From Hymenobacter taeanensis (lineage in GTDB: Bacteria; Bacteroidota; Bacteroidia; Cytophagales; Hymenobacteraceae), in contig NZ_CP053538.1 of assembly GCF_013137895.1 (NCBI RefSeq), positions 1,735,501 to 1,799,500 on the forward strand: DNA of 64,000 bases, written 5' to 3'. Below the pieces are notes generated by a model. It was not told the DNA's origin. It did no database searches and saw only the letters and a program-made list of their open reading frames with translations. Every line of letters starts with the position of its first letter. Position 1 is the first letter of the stretch. Both the position numbers and the translations under genes were made by a program. Shown piece by piece: positions 17,524 through 25,540 of the stretch.

Positions 17524-20500
17524 ATGGTGGAGCGAGACCCTGCAACAACCCGGGCGCTAGACGATGTGCTGGCCCGGCTAGATGCCTTTAAGCGTAAATT
17601 TTATCTGAGTCTGCTGGTGCGGGGTGCGCTGGTGGCCGGCGGGCTGCTGCTTACCCTATTCCTGGTGGTTAACCTGCTTGAGTACTTCCTGTACCTGCCC
17701 ACCTGGGTGCGGGCCGGCCTGCTGTTTGGGTTCGTAGGCCTGTCGGTGTATGCGTTTGGGCGCTGGATCTGGCAACCCCTGGCCGCGCTTACCAACCTGC
17801 GCCGCATGCTGACCGATGAGCAGGCTGCGCGCCGGGTGGGTGAGCTGTTCCCCGATGTGCAGGACCGCCTGCTCAATGCACTGCAGCTGCGGGGCCAGGC
17901 CCAGACCAACGCTCTGCTGGCCGCCAGCCTCGACCAGCGCGCCGCCCAGCTGCGCGGCGTGGAGTTCAGCCAGGGCATCAACATCAAGAGCCAGACCAGG
18001 CCACTCTGGAAATACGTAGCTGTGCCCGCCGCCGTGGTCATGCTGGTGCTCCTGATTTACCCCGCCTTGTTCGTGCAGGGCACCGAGCGGATTCTGCACT
18101 ATAACAACAAGTACAGCCCGCCCGCACCGTTCCGGTTTGTGCTGGGCAATAAAGACCTCAAAGCCTTCAAGGGCGAAGATTTTACCTTGGATGTGGCCGT
18201 GGAAGGGGAGGCCCTGCCCAACGAAATCAGCATTGAGTATGGGGGGCGCACGCGCCGCCTCACCCGCAGCCAGGGCAACCGCTTCCAGTACCAGTTCCGG
18301 CAGCTGCAGCAGGATGTGAACTTCCAGCTTTCGGCCGCTAATGTTACCTCTACGGAGTACGACCTGAAAGTGCGGGAGCGGCCCAACCTCCGCGACTTTG
18401 CCGTGCGAGTGGCCTACCCGGCCTACATTGGCAAGCCCGCCGAAACCATCCGCAACTCTGGTAACCTCACCGTGCCCGAGGGTAGCACGGTGCAGTGGGA
18501 GTTCACTACCGCCGCCACTGATAAGCTGCAGCTGCAGTTCCGCAACCCCGACGAAACCGTGACGGCCGAGGCCAATGACGAGCTGTTTCGGGTGAGCCGC
18601 AAAGTAGTGCGCAGCCAGGACTACGCGGTGCAGCTGCAGAACAGCTTCAGCCCCAACCGCGACCCAATTCAGTACCAGCTCACCGTAATTCCGGACCAAG
18701 CGCCGGAGATTACGCTGGAGAGCTTTCAGGATACGACCTCACTTCGCTTCCTGGCTTTGGCCGGCAACGTGCGCGACGACTATGGCTTCTCGCGCCTGCA
18801 GCTGCACTACCGCGTGCTGAGCAAGGCCCGGCCTAACGCTGCTTACCAGACCCGCGCCCTGCCCCTGAGCAGCGGCCCCAATCAAAGCTACGCTCACCAG
18901 TGGGATATCCGGCCGCTAGGCCTCAAGCCCGGCGACCGGCTGGAGTACTTCGTGCAGGTGTGGGATAACGATGGCGTGCACGGGCCGAAGTCGGCGCGGA
19001 GCCGGGCGGCGGAGTTCCGGTTGCCCTCGCGCACGGAGATGCGCCAGCAGATGGCCTCACAGAGCCAAGCTGTGCAGAGCCAGCTGAGCCAGTCGAAGGA
19101 GCAGAGCAAGAAGATGGAACGCGAGCTGGCTAAGGCCGAGGATAAGCTCAAGGTGAAGCGCGACCTGAACTTCCAGGACCGCAAGCAGCTCAAGGACATG
19201 CTGGACCAGAAACAGCAGATGGACCAAGCCCTCGACGAGCTCAGAAAGCAGTTTGAGCAGCTCCAGGAGCAGCAAAACCAACTCAACCCCGAGAAAAACG
19301 ACGAGCTGGCCGAGAAGGCCAAGGAGTTGCAGAAGCTGATGGAAACCCTGCTCGACCCCGAGACCAAGAAGCTCTACGAGGAGCTGCAGAAGCTCCTGGA
19401 CCAGCAGAAGGACCAGAACCAGCCCGAAATGCAGAAACTGCTGCAACAGCTTGAAAACAAGGAAAACACTTTGCAAAAGGAGCTGGAGCGCGCCCTCGAA
19501 ATGTTCAAGCAGCTGCAGTTTGAGCAGAAGCAGGACCAAGCCATTGAGAAGCTGCAAGAGCTGGCTAAGGAGCAGGAGAAGCTAGCCGAGGAAACCCAGA
19601 AGAACGATAAGAACAGCTCTGAGGCACCCAAGGACAAAGCTCAGCAGCAACAAAAGCAGCAGGAGCTGCAGCAAAAGCAGGCCGAGCAGAAGCAGCAGTT
19701 TGAGGAGCTGAAGCAGGACCTCAAAGACATGAAGGACCTGGACAAGCAGCTCGACGACCAGAACGGGGCCGACGAGATGAAGCAGGAGCAGCAGGACGTG
19801 GACCAGCAGCAGCAGGAAAGCCAGGAGCAACTCTCGAAAAACCAGAACCAGAAAGCAAGCCAGAGCCAGAAGCAAGCCGCTGACAAGATGAAGCAGATGG
19901 CCCAGAAGATGCAGCAACAGCAGGAAGAGGAGGAGTCAGATCAGCAGCAACAGAATATTGATGACCTGCGCGACATTCTGGAAAACCTACTCAAGCTGAG
20001 CTTCGATCAGGAAGGCCTGATGAAGCAGTTTCGCACCGTTGACCAGAGTGACCCCCGCTTTGTGCAGCTCGGCCAGACCCAGCGCAAGCTCAAGGACGAT
20101 GCCCGCGTGGTGCAGGATTCCTTATATGCGCTGGCAAAAAAAGTCTTCCAGATTCAGAGTTTCGTGACCCGCGAGGTGGGCGAGATGAACGGCCGCATGG
20201 ACGAGAGCCTCGACCACATCCGGCAGCGCAACGTGGGCCGCGCCACCAGCAGCCAGCAGCTGGCCATGACCAGCATGAACAACCTTGCCCTGATGCTGAA
20301 TGATGCCCTGCAGCAAATGCAGGAGCAGCAGCGCCAGAGCCAGCAGCAACAGCAGGGTGGGGGAGGCAAAGGCAGCCGCAAAAAGAAAAAAGGCAGCGCC
20401 GCCGGTGAAGGGCAGCTGGGCCGCATGCAGCAGCAGCTTAATCAGCAGATTCAGCAGCTGCAGCAGAGCGGCAAGCAGGGCCGTGCCCTCAGCGAAGAGC

Positions 20501-20943
20501 TAGCCAAGCTAGCCGGGCAGCAGCAAATGCTACGGCAGGCCATGCAGGAGCTGGAGCGCATGCAGCAGAAAAGCGGCGGCAAGCCCGGCTCCAACAAAGA
20601 TGGCAAAGGCCAGGACGGCGCCGGGGGTCTCGGCGACGTCAAAAAAATGATGGAACAAACCGAAACCGACCTCGTAAACAAGCGGCTGACGGAGCAAACT
20701 GTTATGCGCCAGCGCCAAATCCTGACTCGTTTGCTGGAAGCTGAGAAATCGGCCCGGGAGCGAGACCAGGATGACAAGCGCGAAGCGCAGACAGCACAGA
20801 ACCGCCCGCCTGTTTTTCCGCCGGCATTTAATCAGTATAAACGCCAGCAAAACCGGCAAACGGAGTTGCTCCGGACTGTTCCGCCTGCCCTCACTCCGTA
20901 CTATCAGCGCGAGGTGAGTGAATATTTTCAGAAAATGAAGTAG
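17524..20943 (+). CDS. DUF4175 family membrane protein with very long Gln/Lys/Glu coiled coil
   Basis: 1139 residues. Three hydrophobic segments are clear near the N-terminus (about residues 33-53, 60-80 and 160-180), with a cytosolic helical part between the second and third. A beta-rich middle (about 200-490) looks like tandem Ig-type domains. From about 500 to 1090 the protein is almost entirely Q/K/E/D-rich coiled coil with runs of Gln, then a basic tail. This is the architecture of DUF4175 proteins, found across Bacteroidota and of unknown function. Its neighbours are an RsbW-like ATPase and YbeY, an arrangement that suggests a conserved but unexplained linkage. No enzymatic motif is visible. 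Start ATG at 17524. Confidence 0.85.
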   Translation: MVERDPATTRALDDVLARLDAFKRKFYLSLLVRGALVAGGLLLTLFLVVNLLEYFLYLPTWVRAGLLFGFVGLSVYAFGRWIWQPLAALTNLRRMLTDEQAARRVGELFPDVQDRLLNALQLRGQAQTNALLAASLDQRAAQLRGVEFSQGINIKSQTRPLWKYVAVPAAVVMLVLLIYPALFVQGTERILHYNNKYSPPAPFRFVLGNKDLKAFKGEDFTLDVAVEGEALPNEISIEYGGRTRRLTRSQGNRFQYQFRQLQQDVNFQLSAANVTSTEYDLKVRERPNLRDFAVRVAYPAYIGKPAETIRNSGNLTVPEGSTVQWEFTTAATDKLQLQFRNPDETVTAEANDELFRVSRKVVRSQDYAVQLQNSFSPNRDPIQYQLTVIPDQAPEITLESFQDTTSLRFLALAGNVRDDYGFSRLQLHYRVLSKARPNAAYQTRALPLSSGPNQSYAHQWDIRPLGLKPGDRLEYFVQVWDNDGVHGPKSARSRAAEFRLPSRTEMRQQMASQSQAVQSQLSQSKEQSKKMERELAKAEDKLKVKRDLNFQDRKQLKDMLDQKQQMDQALDELRKQFEQLQEQQNQLNPEKNDELAEKAKELQKLMETLLDPETKKLYEELQKLLDQQKDQNQPEMQKLLQQLENKENTLQKELERALEMFKQLQFEQKQDQAIEKLQELAKEQEKLAEETQKNDKNSSEAPKDKAQQQQKQQELQQKQAEQKQQFEELKQDLKDMKDLDKQLDDQNGADEMKQEQQDVDQQQQESQEQLSKNQNQKASQSQKQAADKMKQMAQKMQQQQEEEESDQQQQNIDDLRDILENLLKLSFDQEGLMKQFRTVDQSDPRFVQLGQTQRKLKDDARVVQDSLYALAKKVFQIQSFVTREVGEMNGRMDESLDHIRQRNVGRATSSQQLAMTSMNNLALMLNDALQQMQEQQRQSQQQQQGGGGKGSRKKKKGSAAGEGQLGRMQQQLNQQIQQLQQSGKQGRALSEELAKLAGQQQMLRQAMQELERMQQKSGGKPGSNKDGKGQDGAGGLGDVKKMMEQTETDLVNKRLTEQTVMRQRQILTRLLEAEKSARERDQDDKREAQTAQNRPPVFPPAFNQYKRQQNRQTELLRTVPPALTPYYQREVSEYFQKMK

Positions 20944-20994
20944 CGTTACGCTACTTTTACCGCCCCTACGCCGCTTTCCCTCTTTTTTCTTTTT

Positions 20995-21447
20995 ATGAAG
21001 CAGGTTAAAATTCAGATTCCTTCGCTGGTCGAAAATATCCGCGTGGTGGAGAGTTTCATCGACAACTCGAAGGATACCTTTCACATTGAAGATGACATCT
21101 ACGGTAACATCATGGTGGCCGTCACGGAAGCGGTAAACAACGCTATCCGGCACGGCAACAAGTTCGACAAGGACAAAAACGTGTTTCTGTCGTTGATAGT
21201 GGATACCGACCGCGTGAAGTTTGAAGTAGAAGACCAGGGCGAAGGTTTCGACTACACTAATCTTCTCGACCCTACCGCTCCCGAAAACATTGAGAACCCC
21301 GGTGGGCGTGGTATCTTCCTCATCCGCCACCTGGCCGACGAGGTGGAGTTCCAGAAAGATGGCCGCAACGTGCAGCTCACCTTTCTACTGCCTACTTCTC
21401 AGGAGCCCGCGCTGAACGGTGCTGAAAATGCTTCCGCTAGCAACTAA
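20995..21447 (+). CDS. RsbW-like ATP-binding protein (anti-sigma factor kinase fold)
   Basis: 150 residues, made of a single GHKL ATPase domain. The N box is EAVNNAIRHGN, the G1-type box is DQGEGFD, and the G2-type box is GGRGIFLI. Stand-alone domains of this type usually are serine kinases or binders that control anti-sigma-factor antagonists (STAS proteins). Cytoplasmic. The two STAS-like proteins in this window (10108, 34547) are possible but unproven partners. The gene overlaps nothing and ends 7 bp before ybeY, so the two are probably cotranscribed. Start ATG at 20995, 51 bp after the DUF4175 stop. Confidence 0.88.
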   Translation: MKQVKIQIPSLVENIRVVESFIDNSKDTFHIEDDIYGNIMVAVTEAVNNAIRHGNKFDKDKNVFLSLIVDTDRVKFEVEDQGEGFDYTNLLDPTAPENIENPGGRGIFLIRHLADEVEFQKDGRNVQLTFLLPTSQEPALNGAENASASN

Positions 21448-21454
21448 GTAGGGT

Positions 21455-21943
21455 ATGAGCGACTTTCCGCACGACCACGACGAGTTTGAGGACGACGATA
21501 CCACGCACGAGCACGAAGTACACGGTATTGAGTTTTTGGTGGAAGATGTCGAGTTTGAGCTAGGCGACGCTGAATCTCTGGTTTCCTGGATTGAGCAGGT
21601 AGCCAAAGTGCACGAGTACGAAATTGTGCAGCTCACCTATATCTTCTGCTCCGATGAGTACCTGCACAAGGTAAACATGGAGTACCTCGACCACGACACC
21701 TACACCGACGTCATCACCTTCGACAACGCCGATACATCGGATATCATCGAGGGCGACATCTTTATCTCGGTGGAGCGCGTGCGGGAAAATGCCGAAAAGC
21801 TGGGCGTGCCCTTCCGCGACGAGCTGCACCGCGTCATGATTCACGGCGTGCTGCACCTGCTAGGTTACGCCGACAAGGACCTGCTCAGCCAGACGGCCAT
21901 GCGCAAGAAAGAGGACTACTGCCTGTCACTGCGCACCTTCTAG
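21455..21943 (+). CDS. ybeY: rRNA maturation endoribonuclease YbeY
   Basis: 162 residues. The first 25 residues are an acidic His/Asp/Glu-rich extension (DFPHDHDEFEDDDTTHEHEV). The core has the family pattern LNxxYLxHDxYTDVITFD (here MEYLDHDTYTDVITFD), GDIFISVERV, and the metal motif HGVLHLLGY. In the usual HGxLHLxGYDH motif the third ligand is His; here the equivalent place reads ADKD, so Asp replaces it. I recall similar replacements in other Bacteroidota, so this may be a lineage trait. YbeY takes part in 16S rRNA 3'-end maturation and 70S quality control. The TAG stop lies within CTAGGCCT (21940). Confidence 0.92.
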   Translation: MSDFPHDHDEFEDDDTTHEHEVHGIEFLVEDVEFELGDAESLVSWIEQVAKVHEYEIVQLTYIFCSDEYLHKVNMEYLDHDTYTDVITFDNADTSDIIEGDIFISVERVRENAEKLGVPFRDELHRVMIHGVLHLLGYADKDLLSQTAMRKKEDYCLSLRTF

Positions 21944-21981
21944 GCCTATTGATTTTACATTGACTCTTCTGATAGTACTGA

Positions 21982-22010
21982 AAACGCCCGCCGAAACGCG
22001 GGCGTTTTTG
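21982..22010 (+). terminator. rho-independent terminator
   Basis: AACGCCCGC and GCGGGCGTT pair around CGAAAC and are followed by TTTTGGTTT, 39 bp after the ybeY stop codon. Confidence 0.88.
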
Positions 22011-22053
22011 GTTTAGGTGACCTAGTATGTGTAGCTTGTTCTACGCTAACTAT

Positions 22054-22168
22054 CGTCATGCTGAGCGAAGCCGAAGCATCTCTACCTCTGGCTAATCACT
22101 GGCCTAGGAATAACTCAACGAAGCGGTAGAGATGATTCGACAAGCGGACGCCAGATAAAGCATGACGG
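22054..22168. repeat. dispersed inverted repeat, family A, copy 1
   Basis: Arms CGTCATGCTGAGCGAAGC...GAAGCATCTCTACC and GGTAGAGATG...GCATGACG face each other around ACTGGCCTAGG. Right arm is more diverged (GATTCGACAAGCGGACGCC). Five further copies are at 25290, 28469, 37635, 42214 and 43431. Confidence 0.8.
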
Positions 22169-22229
22169 TCTTTATAAAGTGTATTACTATAGGCCACTTC
22201 TCCCTCACCGAACTACCCAAATACGCCGC

Positions 22230-22958
22230 ATGTCTGCTACTCCTTCTTACTTCCCCATTATCAGAGGCGACGCGCTAGATTATTATTTGAGCCAGGGCTA
22301 TTACCGGATGCACCAGGACCTGTTTACCTGCCGGTTCCTGCCCATCAACAACAACCTATACACTGTGCACTGGCTGCGGATAGTGCTTGCGGAAATGCAC
22401 TACGGCCCGGAGCAGCGCCGCCTGCTGCGCCTCAATGAGCGGTTCACGACCACCATCCGGCACTTTCAACTCACCGACGAACTAGAGAATCTGTACGCCC
22501 AGTACCGTAGCTCCATCACCTTCGATGCACCCGAAACGGTGGAGGCCTTCATGCTGGCTGGCGCTACCCACAACGTGTTTAACTCACAAGTACTCGAGGT
22601 GCGCGATGGTGACCAGCTGGTTGCGGCGGGCATCTTCGACAGCGGGGCCCGCACGCTGGCCGGCATCATGAACTTCTATCACCCCAGCTACCGCAAGCAC
22701 AGTTTGGGCAAGTACCTGATGCTGCTGAAAATAAAGCACGCCCTGGCCAAGCAACACGAATATTATTACCCCGGCTACCTGGTATACAACTATCCCAAGT
22801 TCGACTACAAGCTGTTTCCGTGCCTGGCGGCCACCGAGGCTTTTGACTGCGAGACTGGCCTATGGCTGCCGTTTTCCTGGGATACGGTGGCAGCTCAATC
22901 AACTCAGTTGATGAGGAATATGCCAGATGAGTACTTCGAGGAGTTCGACCTAGACTAG
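22230..22958 (+). CDS. arginyl-tRNA--protein transferase (Ate1/Bpt)-like GNAT-fold protein
   Basis: 242 residues from the ATG at 22230; the in-frame codon at 22179 would add 17 residues from the repeat-flanking leader. The segment FYHPSYRKHSLGKYLMLL and then YYYPGYLVYNYPKFDYK matches the C-terminal Ate1 pattern (SLGKY ... YYxGYYIxxCxKMxYK). N-terminal GYYRMHQDLFTC corresponds to the start region of Ate1-like proteins. The family transfers an amino acid from tRNA to protein N-termini as a degradation signal; whether this short relative does so is unknown. It is monocistronic, flanked on both sides by inverted repeats. Confidence 0.7.
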   Translation: MSATPSYFPIIRGDALDYYLSQGYYRMHQDLFTCRFLPINNNLYTVHWLRIVLAEMHYGPEQRRLLRLNERFTTTIRHFQLTDELENLYAQYRSSITFDAPETVEAFMLAGATHNVFNSQVLEVRDGDQLVAAGIFDSGARTLAGIMNFYHPSYRKHSLGKYLMLLKIKHALAKQHEYYYPGYLVYNYPKFDYKLFPCLAATEAFDCETGLWLPFSWDTVAAQSTQLMRNMPDEYFEEFDLD

Positions 22959-22985
22959 AGCATTTCTATAGGCAGTAAATAACAG

Positions 22986-23102
22986 AACGATGTAGAGACG
23001 CAATACTTTGCGTCTAGTCGTTGAACGACTGGCCTAGAACTCCCGCATTCTAAACAACGTCAGCAACAAAGAGACGCAAAATATTGCGCCTCTACATCGT
23101 TT
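22986..23102. repeat. dispersed inverted repeat, family C, copy 1
   Basis: Arms AACGATGTAGAGACGCAATA and TATTGCGCCTCTACATCGTT are near-perfect reverse complements, each continued by TTTGCGTCT / GAGACGCAAAATA. The interior has GACTGGCCTAGAAC. A second copy is at 45730-45846. Confidence 0.82.
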
Positions 23103-23146
23103 CACTCTACCTAAAAGGCTCTTATGTAAGGAAGCCATTAGCTGCG

Positions 23147-23154
23147 TATCTTTG
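23147..23154 (+). promoter_or_regulatory. Bacteroidota -7 box (TATCTTTG)
   Basis: Exact match to TAnnTTTG. It lies 50 bp before a rho-independent terminator and 240 bp before mnmG, so it may drive a short RNA (23161-23230) and/or mnmG. No clear -33 TTTG; TTATG at 23122 has roughly fitting spacing. Confidence 0.5.
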
Positions 23155-23160
23155 CGCACG

Positions 23161-23232
23161 TTTTGAGCGCGTTGCGTCCGGCTGCTGAACTTGTTTCTCT
23201 AGTAACGCCCGCCCAAACGCGGGCGTTTTTGT
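23161..23232 (+). ncRNA. candidate short RNA between a -7 box and a terminator
   Basis: A perfect TAnnTTTG box (23147) is followed about 50 bp later by a strong terminator (AACGCCCGC / GCGGGCGTT at 23203-23230, T-run) with no open frame of note in between. The predicted transcript would be about 70 nt with a second weak stem (GCGCACG/CGTTGCGTC region). It could equally be an attenuator-type leader of mnmG. No known RNA family recognised. Confidence 0.35.
23203..23232 (+). terminator. rho-independent terminator
   Basis: AACGCCCGC, loop CCAAAC, GCGGGCGTT and a run of T. The stem is the same as in the ybeY terminator at 21982. The nearest upstream gene ends 245 bp before it, so it probably ends a short transcript from the 23147 box. 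Confidence 0.75.
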
Positions 23233-23387
23233 TGGTATGCACATAGCACGCGGCACTAGCGGCGCACTATGTTGAACGACTAAGCCCCCAAGTGCTGTTT
23301 ACCCCGAACGAATTACCGTTAGCGACCCGCTAACTCAGAGTTCAACAACACGCGAAGCTCCCTGTTTCGCGCCTTTGCTACCCCGCC

Positions 23388-25256
23388 ATGTTTCAGCAAG
23401 AAGAGTACGACGTTATTGTAGTAGGAGCCGGCCACGCCGGATGTGAGGCGGCCGCCGCGGCTGCCAACATGGGCTCGAAGGTCCTGCTCGTGACGATGAA
23501 CATGAACACCATCGCGCAGATGTCGTGCAACCCGGCTATGGGCGGGGTGGCCAAAGGGCAGATTGTGCGCGAGGTAGATGCGCTGGGCGGGCAGTCGGGC
23601 ATCATCACCGACAAAACCATGATTCAGTTCCGGATGCTGAACCGCTCGAAAGGCCCCGCCATGTGGAGCCCGCGCGCGCAAAGTGACCGAATGCGCTTTG
23701 CCGAGGAGTGGCGCATGACCCTGGAGCAAACCCTGAACGTGGATTTCTGGCAGGAGGCCGTGACTGGCCTAGTGGTAGAAAACGACACGGTGGTGGGCGT
23801 AAAGACCCAGCTCGGCATTGAGTTCCGGGGCAAGTCGGTGGTCCTGACCAACGGTACTTTCCTGAACGGCCTTATCCACATTGGCGAGAAGCAGTTTGGC
23901 GGTGGCCGCGCCGCCGAGAGCAAGAGCACCGGCATCACGGAGCAGTTGAAGGAGTTGGGCTTTGAAGCGGGCCGCATGAAAACCGGTACCCCGCCCCGCG
24001 TGGATGGCCGTAGCCTCGACTACTCTAAAATGGAAGAGCAGTCGGGCGACGCCGAGCCGAGCAAATTCTCTTACCTCGACACGCCTACGCTCACCAAGCA
24101 GCGCCCCTGCTACATCACCTACACTAACCCCGAGGTGCACGAAATCTTGAAGGAGGGCTTCGAGAAGTCGCCGATGTTCCAGGGCCGTATTAAGGGTCTG
24201 GGGCCGCGCTATTGCCCTTCGGTAGAGGATAAAATCAACCGCTTCGCCGACAAGGACCGCCACCAGATTTTTGTGGAGCCCGAAGGCTGGAGCACAGTAG
24301 AGGTGTACGTGAACGGCTTCAGCAGCAGCTTGCCCGAGGATGTGCAATACCGCGCCCTGCGCAAAATTGCCGGTTTCGAAAACGCGAAGATGTTCCGCCC
24401 GGGCTACGCCATTGAGTACGACTTCTTCCCGCCTACGCAGCTGCACCTGACGCTCGAAACCAAGCGCATCAAGAACCTCTACTTCGCGGGCCAGATCAAC
24501 GGCACCACAGGCTACGAAGAAGCGGCGTGCCAGGGCCTGATGGCCGGCATCAACGCCCACAACCGAGTGCACGGCAAGGAGCCCTTCATCCTGAAGCGGA
24601 GCGAGGCCTACATCGGGGTGCTCATCGACGACCTCGTAAACAAAGGCACCGACGAGCCTTACCGCATGTTTACGAGCCGCGCCGAGCACCGCATCCTGCT
24701 CCGCCAGGACAACGCCGACCTGCGCCTCACGCCTCTAGGCCATTCCCTCGGTCTGGCGTCGGATGAGCGCATGGAGCGCGTGCGCGAAAAGCAGGAGCAA
24801 ACCGCCGAAATCGTGAAGCTGCTGAAGAACTTCGGTATTGAGCCCGCGGAAATCAACGGCTGGCTAGAGGAAATTGGCTCGGCTACTATTCACGAGAAAA
24901 CCCGCGCCGTGAACCTGCTGCGCCGCCCCAATGTGGAGCTGCCGGACCTCACGCGCGCCCTCCCCGCCCTCACGCTGGCCCTAGGCCAGTACCGCCCCGA
25001 TGCCCTAGAGCAAGCCGTGATTCTGGTGAAATACGAGGCGTACCTGGAGAAGGAGCACCAACAAGCCGCCCGCGTGCAGGAGCTGGAAGACTTCACCATC
25101 CGGGGCCGTCTCGACTACAAAGCCATGCCCGCCCTCTCGCACGAAGCCCGCGAGAAGCTGCTCAAGATTCAGCCCGAAACCCTAGGCCAGGCCAGCCGCA
25201 TTAGCGGCGTATCCCCCGCCGACGTATCGGTGCTGATGGTGTACCTGGGCCGGTAG
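23388..25256 (+). CDS. mnmG: tRNA uridine-5-carboxymethylaminomethyl modification enzyme MnmG (GidA)
   Basis: 622 residues, usual length. The FAD-binding dinucleotide motif GAGHAGCEAA starts at residue 12. Signature stretches include SCNPAMGGVAKG, RGPAMWSPRAQ-like (KGPAMWSPRAQSDR), RTGTPPR-like (MKTGTPPRVDGRS), LYFAGQINGTTGYEEAA and the C-terminal MPALSHEAREKL. With MnmE it installs the cmnm5 group at U34 of certain tRNAs. Cytoplasmic flavoprotein. In many bacteria mnmG lies near oriC, and a candidate origin is 3.7 kb downstream here. ATG at 23388; two copies of CTAGGCCA and one TGGCCTAG are inside the gene in different frames. Confidence 0.97.
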   Translation: MFQQEEYDVIVVGAGHAGCEAAAAAANMGSKVLLVTMNMNTIAQMSCNPAMGGVAKGQIVREVDALGGQSGIITDKTMIQFRMLNRSKGPAMWSPRAQSDRMRFAEEWRMTLEQTLNVDFWQEAVTGLVVENDTVVGVKTQLGIEFRGKSVVLTNGTFLNGLIHIGEKQFGGGRAAESKSTGITEQLKELGFEAGRMKTGTPPRVDGRSLDYSKMEEQSGDAEPSKFSYLDTPTLTKQRPCYITYTNPEVHEILKEGFEKSPMFQGRIKGLGPRYCPSVEDKINRFADKDRHQIFVEPEGWSTVEVYVNGFSSSLPEDVQYRALRKIAGFENAKMFRPGYAIEYDFFPPTQLHLTLETKRIKNLYFAGQINGTTGYEEAACQGLMAGINAHNRVHGKEPFILKRSEAYIGVLIDDLVNKGTDEPYRMFTSRAEHRILLRQDNADLRLTPLGHSLGLASDERMERVREKQEQTAEIVKLLKNFGIEPAEINGWLEEIGSATIHEKTRAVNLLRRPNVELPDLTRALPALTLALGQYRPDALEQAVILVKYEAYLEKEHQQAARVQELEDFTIRGRLDYKAMPALSHEAREKLLKIQPETLGQASRISGVSPADVSVLMVYLGR

Positions 25257-25289
25257 ATGGTCTGATTTTCAGGAACGAATTAATAAGAA

Positions 25290-25390
25290 CGTCATGCTGA
25301 GCGCAGCCGAAGCATCTCTACCTCTGGCTACTCAACTAGCCTAGCTTCGCAACAAAGCGGTAGATATGCTGCGCTGCGCTCAGCATGATG
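25290..25390. repeat. dispersed inverted repeat, family A, copy 2
   Basis: CGTCATGCTGAGCGCAGCCG with GAAGCATCTCTACC faces GGTAGATATGCTGCGCTGCG and CTCAGCATGATG. Lies 33 bp after mnmG. Confidence 0.8.
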
Positions 25391-25418
25391 GCTTTATAAC
25401 TTGTTCCTATTCATTCAA

Positions 25419-25456
25419 CAGCTGCCACAGATCCTTCCTGGAATTTGTGGCAGCTT
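25419..25456 (+). terminator. hairpin, probable terminator
   Basis: GCTGCCACA and TGTGGCAGC pair over a 19-base loop and are followed by TTCGTTTTGT. It may end the mnmG transcript read through the family A repeat. Confidence 0.55.
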
Positions 25457-25463
25457 CGTTTTG

Positions 25464-25471
25464 TACCTTCG
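25464..25471 (+). promoter_or_regulatory. possible Bacteroidota -7 box (TACCTTCG)
   Basis: TACCTTCG is one base from TAnnTTTG and lies 70 bp before the methyltransferase start. No clear -33 element. Confidence 0.35.
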
Positions 25472-25540
25472 CAACGAGGGCGGACTGGCCTAGGCCTACT
25501 TGTTCGTTCCGGCTTACAATAAATAAATTAGCACAACTCA

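Noticed and set aside
19374..19917. Long Leu/Cys/Ser-rich minus-strand frames inside the DUF4175 gene
   Set aside because: They are the antisense of Gln/Lys/Glu-rich coiled-coil codons; the poly-Leu look is an artefact.
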